This document shows positions 22,262 through 25,593 of a stretch of DNA of 25,593 nucleotides, in pieces. The DNA is from a virus, in the IMG/VR virus record IMGVR_UViG_3300017917_001467, positions 1-25,593 of that record. One strand, given 5' to 3'. The notes under the pieces are model-generated. The model saw nothing but the letters and a program-made list of their open reading frames with translations, was not told the DNA's origin and did no database searches. Each line of letters starts with the position of its first letter. Positions within the stretch are counted from its first letter, which is position 1. The position numbers and the translations under genes are program-made.

Positions 22262-25006
22262 TTATCTTTTTGATGATACCGGTGCCGGTGTAGTTGTTGT
22301 GGTTGGGTCTGTACTTCTGGTATTATCGGTATATCTACGGTATGCATTAGCAACTTTCTTTCCATCAATTGAAATTGAAGTTGCTGTTTTTGCTCCAGTA
22401 TATGTTGCAACAGTTAATGCCTCTATTTGTTTTGTTAAATTTACTAATGCTGTTGTGTTTGCATTTAATGTTTTTAATTCTTTGGTAGTTGCAGCGGTAT
22501 TTATCATTGTTTTAGTAGTTCTATCAACTACTCTTTCCAAATTACCACTCATATATGTCATCTTATTTTGCATCCATTTTTCAGATGCAGTAATGTTGGA
22601 TGTTACGGATTTATTTGCAGGTGCCATTTTACGTGCGGTTTCTCCAACTTTATCCTTATTATCAAACATTGCCTTATTAACTTCTTTAGCTATTGATTGT
22701 CCTCCATATGCACCTATTGCACCACCAATTAATCCTCCAATAGCCATACCTATTGGACCAGCAAATGCTCCTACTGCAGCTCCAGTTGCTGCACCTGCCC
22801 ATGCCCCACCTCCTGCTCCAACAGCAGTTGTTGCCGTTCTTGCAACATTTTCTCCAGTACTTACACCTTTTGCTTTATTAGAAGACCATTCTTCATATCC
22901 TGCCAAACCTGCCGCAGTTATAGGACCTAATTTTGATATTAAACCTTTTGCAGCTGTTCCTGAAATTGCCTTACTTGCCACACTTTTTGTAGCTTGTTTA
23001 CCTGCAACCGATTGTGTTAATTTAGATAATCCCTGACCTGCTAATTTATTACCGGCATATGCTCCTGCTCCAGAACCAATTGCGGTTAAAGCATTTTCAC
23101 CAACGGTTCTTTGCATTGCCAATTGTTTTTCTTTGGCTTTTATTTTTTGCATTTCCTCATCAGTTATAATAGCAGTTTTTACGTCAGCATTTAATTTTGC
23201 TTGATTTTTTTGTAATTCAACCAATCCTTTTTGATATGCCAAATATCCAGGTGATGTTAGATATGCTTCAGTTATTTTTTGTGATAATTTTGCATCTATT
23301 ATTGCCTGATTTGCAGATATATTTGCCTGTTGTGTTGCCAACCCAGCCTGTGCAGATGTTGTTGCTGATAAAAACTGTTGATTTCCTGCTCCTGCTGCAC
23401 CTGCTTTTAATTCACCACCGGTTGTTCCGGTTTTTGTAGCAATTTTTTGTAGAGTTGATAAATCCATTCCGGTTGCCTGCTGCAACATCTGTTGTTGGAA
23501 CATATCCATTTTAGCAGGGTCTAAACCTTGTGCTTTTAATGCTTGAGTTGCACCTATTGTATCACCTGCTGCAAATTTTGCTCTTACTTCGGAAAGGTCT
23601 ACGTTTTTACCTAACATTGCAGATAATTGCATTTCTGATTTGATACTATCTTTATAGTTCAATACCATACTTTGTCCTGCTTTTGCAACCTCGTTGAAAG
23701 AAACACCCATTGATTTAGCAAAGATAACTTGTTTTGCCAATGCCGAAGATGATTTGATTTGAAACCCTAATATATCTTTAGATGCACCTGCCATTTCTTC
23801 CATGACACCACCTAAGTTTACACCGGCTTTATCTGCCATTGCTCTAACACCTTCTTGTAAGTTTAAAGCAGTTGATGCACTTACACCATCTAATCTCATA
23901 AAGGTATCGTTTATACTTGCAATACCATCTGCAGATTGACCAGTTCGTGCTGCCATAATTGCCATATCCGCACCCATTTTTGCAGTTGGCATTTTACCAG
24001 TTGCATTAGCGGCCGCTTGCATACCACTTGCAACAGTTTCAGCAGATATACCCGCCATTTGTAATTGTGCAGCCCCATATCCAACAGAACCCAATCCTTT
24101 ACCAAATAATGCGGTTTTTGACATTGCGCTGAATTCAGCAGCTGCCATTTTCATTGAAGCATTGAATTCATTTGCAGCTTTTTGAGATGCAAATGCGGCT
24201 TCTTTTTCTAACCTATTTATTTCGTTTGTATTTTCTAATCTGGTTTTTTCAACTTCTAAACCGGTTTTTCTTGGTATAAATCCGGCTTCTATATCAGCAC
24301 TTCTAATTTCTTTTGCCAAATCATATCCGGCTTGTATTTCATCAAAATATGCTTCTATTGCAACCTGTTGTTTTGCCCCAAAATAATTAGCCGCTAATCC
24401 ACCAATTGCCGCACCTAATGCGGTCATTGCCATTTTTGCACCGGGTGCATCTTTATTTGCAATGTTTTTTAATAAATCAGATAATTGTGAAATAGCCGGA
24501 ATACCCGAACTTCCAATACTATCTAGTACGGAACCCATTCCTTGTAAACTTTCTTCAGATTTTTTTGCAGCTTCGTTGAAAGATTGCATTTCATCTTTCA
24601 TTTTTTCAAGTATCTTTAATACTCTTTTAGAGGTTTTTCCAGAATTTGAAATTGATTGTACTAAACTTTCATATGATTTATAACTATCCTGTATAGCATC
24701 GTTATATTGACTCTGTGTTATAGTACCTTTTTTTAATTCTAAATTTGATTTTGCTACTGTTTTTTGAAAATCTTTGTATGCATTAGCTGCATCCTCTATA
24801 CCATCCGCTTGATTTTTTGTTAAATCACTGTTTTTTGACATCAAATCGGAAATGGTTCCGATTGCCTTTTTTGTACTGTTTAACTTTTTGTTTACTAATT
24901 CGTATAAATCACTCTGTTTACCTAAGACGTTAGTTATACTGTTTAATGAATTTTCATATTCATCAAAGTTATTTAAGTCTTTAGCAGATGGTCTTTTTTT
25001 AGCCAT
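22262..25006 (-). CDS. Tail tape measure protein
   Basis: This is the longest gene in the window (914 aa). Its first ~190 residues are a charged coiled coil. A long Ala/Gly/Met/Gln-rich helical body follows, and then a hydrophobic glycine-rich segment at about 725-772 (GAATGAAVGAFAGPIGMAIGG) as in tape measures that insert in the membrane. The tail end is Thr/Pro-rich. By family it sets tail length (about 0.15 nm per residue, giving roughly 135 nm) and may help DNA cross the envelope. It follows the small chaperone-like tail genes and precedes baseplate genes, the standard order. A lytic enzyme domain is not visible. The start at 25006 has no Shine-Dalgarno sequence. Confidence 0.9.
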   Translation of the reverse strand: MAKKRPSAKDLNNFDEYENSLNSITNVLGKQSDLYELVNKKLNSTKKAIGTISDLMSKNSDLTKNQADGIEDAANAYKDFQKTVAKSNLELKKGTITQSQYNDAIQDSYKSYESLVQSISNSGKTSKRVLKILEKMKDEMQSFNEAAKKSEESLQGMGSVLDSIGSSGIPAISQLSDLLKNIANKDAPGAKMAMTALGAAIGGLAANYFGAKQQVAIEAYFDEIQAGYDLAKEIRSADIEAGFIPRKTGLEVEKTRLENTNEINRLEKEAAFASQKAANEFNASMKMAAAEFSAMSKTALFGKGLGSVGYGAAQLQMAGISAETVASGMQAAANATGKMPTAKMGADMAIMAARTGQSADGIASINDTFMRLDGVSASTALNLQEGVRAMADKAGVNLGGVMEEMAGASKDILGFQIKSSSALAKQVIFAKSMGVSFNEVAKAGQSMVLNYKDSIKSEMQLSAMLGKNVDLSEVRAKFAAGDTIGATQALKAQGLDPAKMDMFQQQMLQQATGMDLSTLQKIATKTGTTGGELKAGAAGAGNQQFLSATTSAQAGLATQQANISANQAIIDAKLSQKITEAYLTSPGYLAYQKGLVELQKNQAKLNADVKTAIITDEEMQKIKAKEKQLAMQRTVGENALTAIGSGAGAYAGNKLAGQGLSKLTQSVAGKQATKSVASKAISGTAAKGLISKLGPITAAGLAGYEEWSSNKAKGVSTGENVARTATTAVGAGGGAWAGAATGAAVGAFAGPIGMAIGGLIGGAIGAYGGQSIAKEVNKAMFDNKDKVGETARKMAPANKSVTSNITASEKWMQNKMTYMSGNLERVVDRTTKTMINTAATTKELKTLNANTTALVNLTKQIEALTVATYTGAKTATSISIDGKKVANAYRRYTDNTRSTDPTTTTTPAPVSSKR

Positions 25007-25026
25007 GAAAGGTAAATGAGATTATT

Positions 25027-25272
25027 TTAGTAATTTTTATCCAAATAAGAATCTATATCTTTTGTAGATAAGTTTTGAGCCTTTAGTCCCTGTCTACCTG
25101 CTCTTAAAACCGCTTCCATATCTTTATCCCATTTTGCCCAATAATCGGCGAGTTCCGGGTCTCTTTTTCTAATATTAGCAATAAATTTGTCTTCTTTTTT
25201 TTCTGCTTTCGCTTTAAAAAACAAACTAACTAATTTATCAAATACTCCTTCTGATATAATTCTTTTTGGCAT
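25027..25272 (-). CDS. Small tail-region protein, 81 aa, unknown
   Basis: This 81-residue protein is charged and helical and begins MPKRIISEGVFDKLVSLFFKAK. It lies between the chaperone-like gene and the tape measure, 20 bases before the latter. I do not recognise the family. The N-terminal IISEG fits the (I/L)xE-(A/G) prohead-protease consensus, so it may be a packaged or structural component, but that signal alone is weak. No membrane segment or cysteines are present. The gap of 30 bases upstream has no promoter that I can see. Confidence 0.6.
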   Translation of the reverse strand: MPKRIISEGVFDKLVSLFFKAKAEKKEDKFIANIRKRDPELADYWAKWDKDMEAVLRAGRQGLKAQNLSTKDIDSYLDKNY

Positions 25273-25302
25273 GATTGTGTTATTATATTACTAATATAAG
25301 TA

Positions 25303-25533
25303 TTATCTTCTTTTAGTTTTAGATGAATTATTTGCTTTTGCCTTTTCTATTGTTTCACTTTCTTCAGATTTTACTTTCAATAATTCTCTCCAATAAAACT
25401 CTCTAAATTTTATAGGCATTAAATATAAATCATTCCAATTAAACCCTCCGTTGGAATAATACGCCATTTGAAACAATTTTTGATGTAAAACTACTGAATA
25501 GTTACTCGGTAGGGTAAAAAAAGTCAATCCCAA
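25303..25533 (-). CDS. Tail assembly chaperone-like / baseplate assembly protein, start unclear
   Basis: This protein of about 76 residues has the pattern HQKLFQMAYYSNGGFNWNDLYLMPIKFREFYWREL followed by a charged helix. Small proteins of this type occur just before the tape measure in T4-like phages and are thought to help baseplate or tail assembly. There is no ATG upstream of the conserved part; TTG codons at 25533 and 25527 are available, and the first ATG (25467) would cut into it. The frame is open back to a TGA at 25564-25566 and overlaps the upstream gene's end in a +1-related frame, with a run of seven T (25516-25522). The protein may therefore be made by frameshifting from the upstream gene or by TTG initiation. 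Confidence 0.62.
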   Translation of the reverse strand: MGLTFFTLPSNYSVVLHQKLFQMAYYSNGGFNWNDLYLMPIKFREFYWRELLKVKSEESETIEKAKANNSSKTKRR

Positions 25534-25593
25534 AGGGAATACGAAGAGCCTCCGTCTCTCCTGTCAGAGGTGATTCATAATCAAATTTAAGGT
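25502..25593 (-). CDS. C-terminal end of T4 base-plate-like protein (partial)
   Basis: This 29-residue C-terminal fragment enters from the window's end. It reads DYESPLTGETEALRIP followed by FGIDFFYPTE and a TAA at 25502-25504. The ending FG..FF.P is what I associate with the T4 gp26/PF12322-type baseplate assembly proteins, also a tail-chaperone position. The 5' end lies outside the window. Its last 31 bases overlap the next tail gene in a different frame. The call rests on a short motif and on position before the tape measure. Confidence 0.5.
   Translation of the reverse strand, partial: LKFDYESPLTGETEALRIPFGIDFFYPTE

Noticed and set aside
22225-22410. 61-codon minus-strand frame at the end of the tape measure
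   Set aside because: It is a repetitive Gln/His-rich product of the low-complexity tape-measure end in another frame.
22299-23036. 245-codon open frame on the plus strand, and other plus-strand frames (for example 14946-15416, 605-871)
   Set aside because: They are antisense to well-supported genes (tape measure, 328-aa protein, methyltransferase), have no promoters or family motifs, and reflect the composition of the opposite strand.
25516-25522. Classical -1 slippery heptamer in the seven-T run
   Set aside because: The second frame is +1 relative to the first, so a -1 slip would not reach it; only +1, -2 or re-initiation is consistent.
1-25593. tRNA genes, CRISPR arrays, insertion sequences, integrase or attachment sites
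   Set aside because: I looked and found no cloverleaf with TTC-type arms, no spaced repeats, no transposase or integrase motifs.

Overview
The window reads as a contiguous piece of a large, AT-rich, tailed (T4-type contractile) bacteriophage genome. All genes I can support lie on the minus strand, so transcription runs from base 25593 towards base 1. A Bacteroidetes (probably flavobacterial) host is inferred from three things. Four sites carry an identical CGTATATTTG -7 element with a TTG 19-20 bp upstream, which is the Bacteroidetes housekeeping promoter pattern (TTG, 19-21 bp, TAnnTTTG). Most starts have A-rich leaders without a Shine-Dalgarno sequence. A DUF5522-type gene, a family I know from Bacteroidetes, is also present.

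Layout in the direction of transcription. (1) 25593-17893 is a tail and baseplate block: the C-terminal end of a T4 base-plate/tail-chaperone-like protein overlapping a second small tail gene in another frame, an 81-residue protein, the tape measure (914 aa), a tube-cap/baseplate protein (450 aa), a gp53-like LysM protein, a large hub-like protein (761 aa) and a 124-aa protein. (2) 17854-16595 is a compact family A DNA polymerase with its own promoter, lying away from the other replication genes. (3) 16552-12824 holds a putative ADP-ribosyltransferase, a 328-aa protein and a 699-aa protein. Their N-termini resemble the capsid-targeting, protease-cleaved leaders of T4 internal head proteins, so they may be packaged and injected. 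(4) 12738-11211 has small genes of unknown function and an Nmad1/DUF1599-like protein. (5) 11078-6137 is the replication and recombination block: gp32-like SSB, UvsX/RecA, 5' nuclease, GroES, a small protein and a DnaB/gp41-type helicase. (6) 5973-1 is nucleotide metabolism and accessory genes: B12-dependent ribonucleotide reductase, DUF5522 protein, 2OG-Fe(II) oxygenase-like protein, thioredoxin, a 54-aa protein, asparagine synthetase-like amidotransferase, GNAT and a DNA methyltransferase cut by the window edge.

The most interesting signals are these. The SSB mRNA leader (promoter, 11-bp hairpin, then two exact TTAAAACTTAAAA repeats running to the start codon) looks like the T4 gene 32 autogenous operator. 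Candidate capsid-targeting leaders sit on an ADP-ribosyltransferase and its neighbours. Two promoters are placed so that their transcripts would be almost leaderless. An out-of-frame overlap lacking an ATG occurs at the tail-chaperone position. The AsnB-GNAT-methyltransferase trio might make a DNA base modification. Base composition changes sharply between genes (polymerase G+C richer; oxygenase, GNAT and ADP-ribosyltransferase very AT-rich), which suggests mosaic acquisition. No gene-free stretch exceeds about 165 bases.
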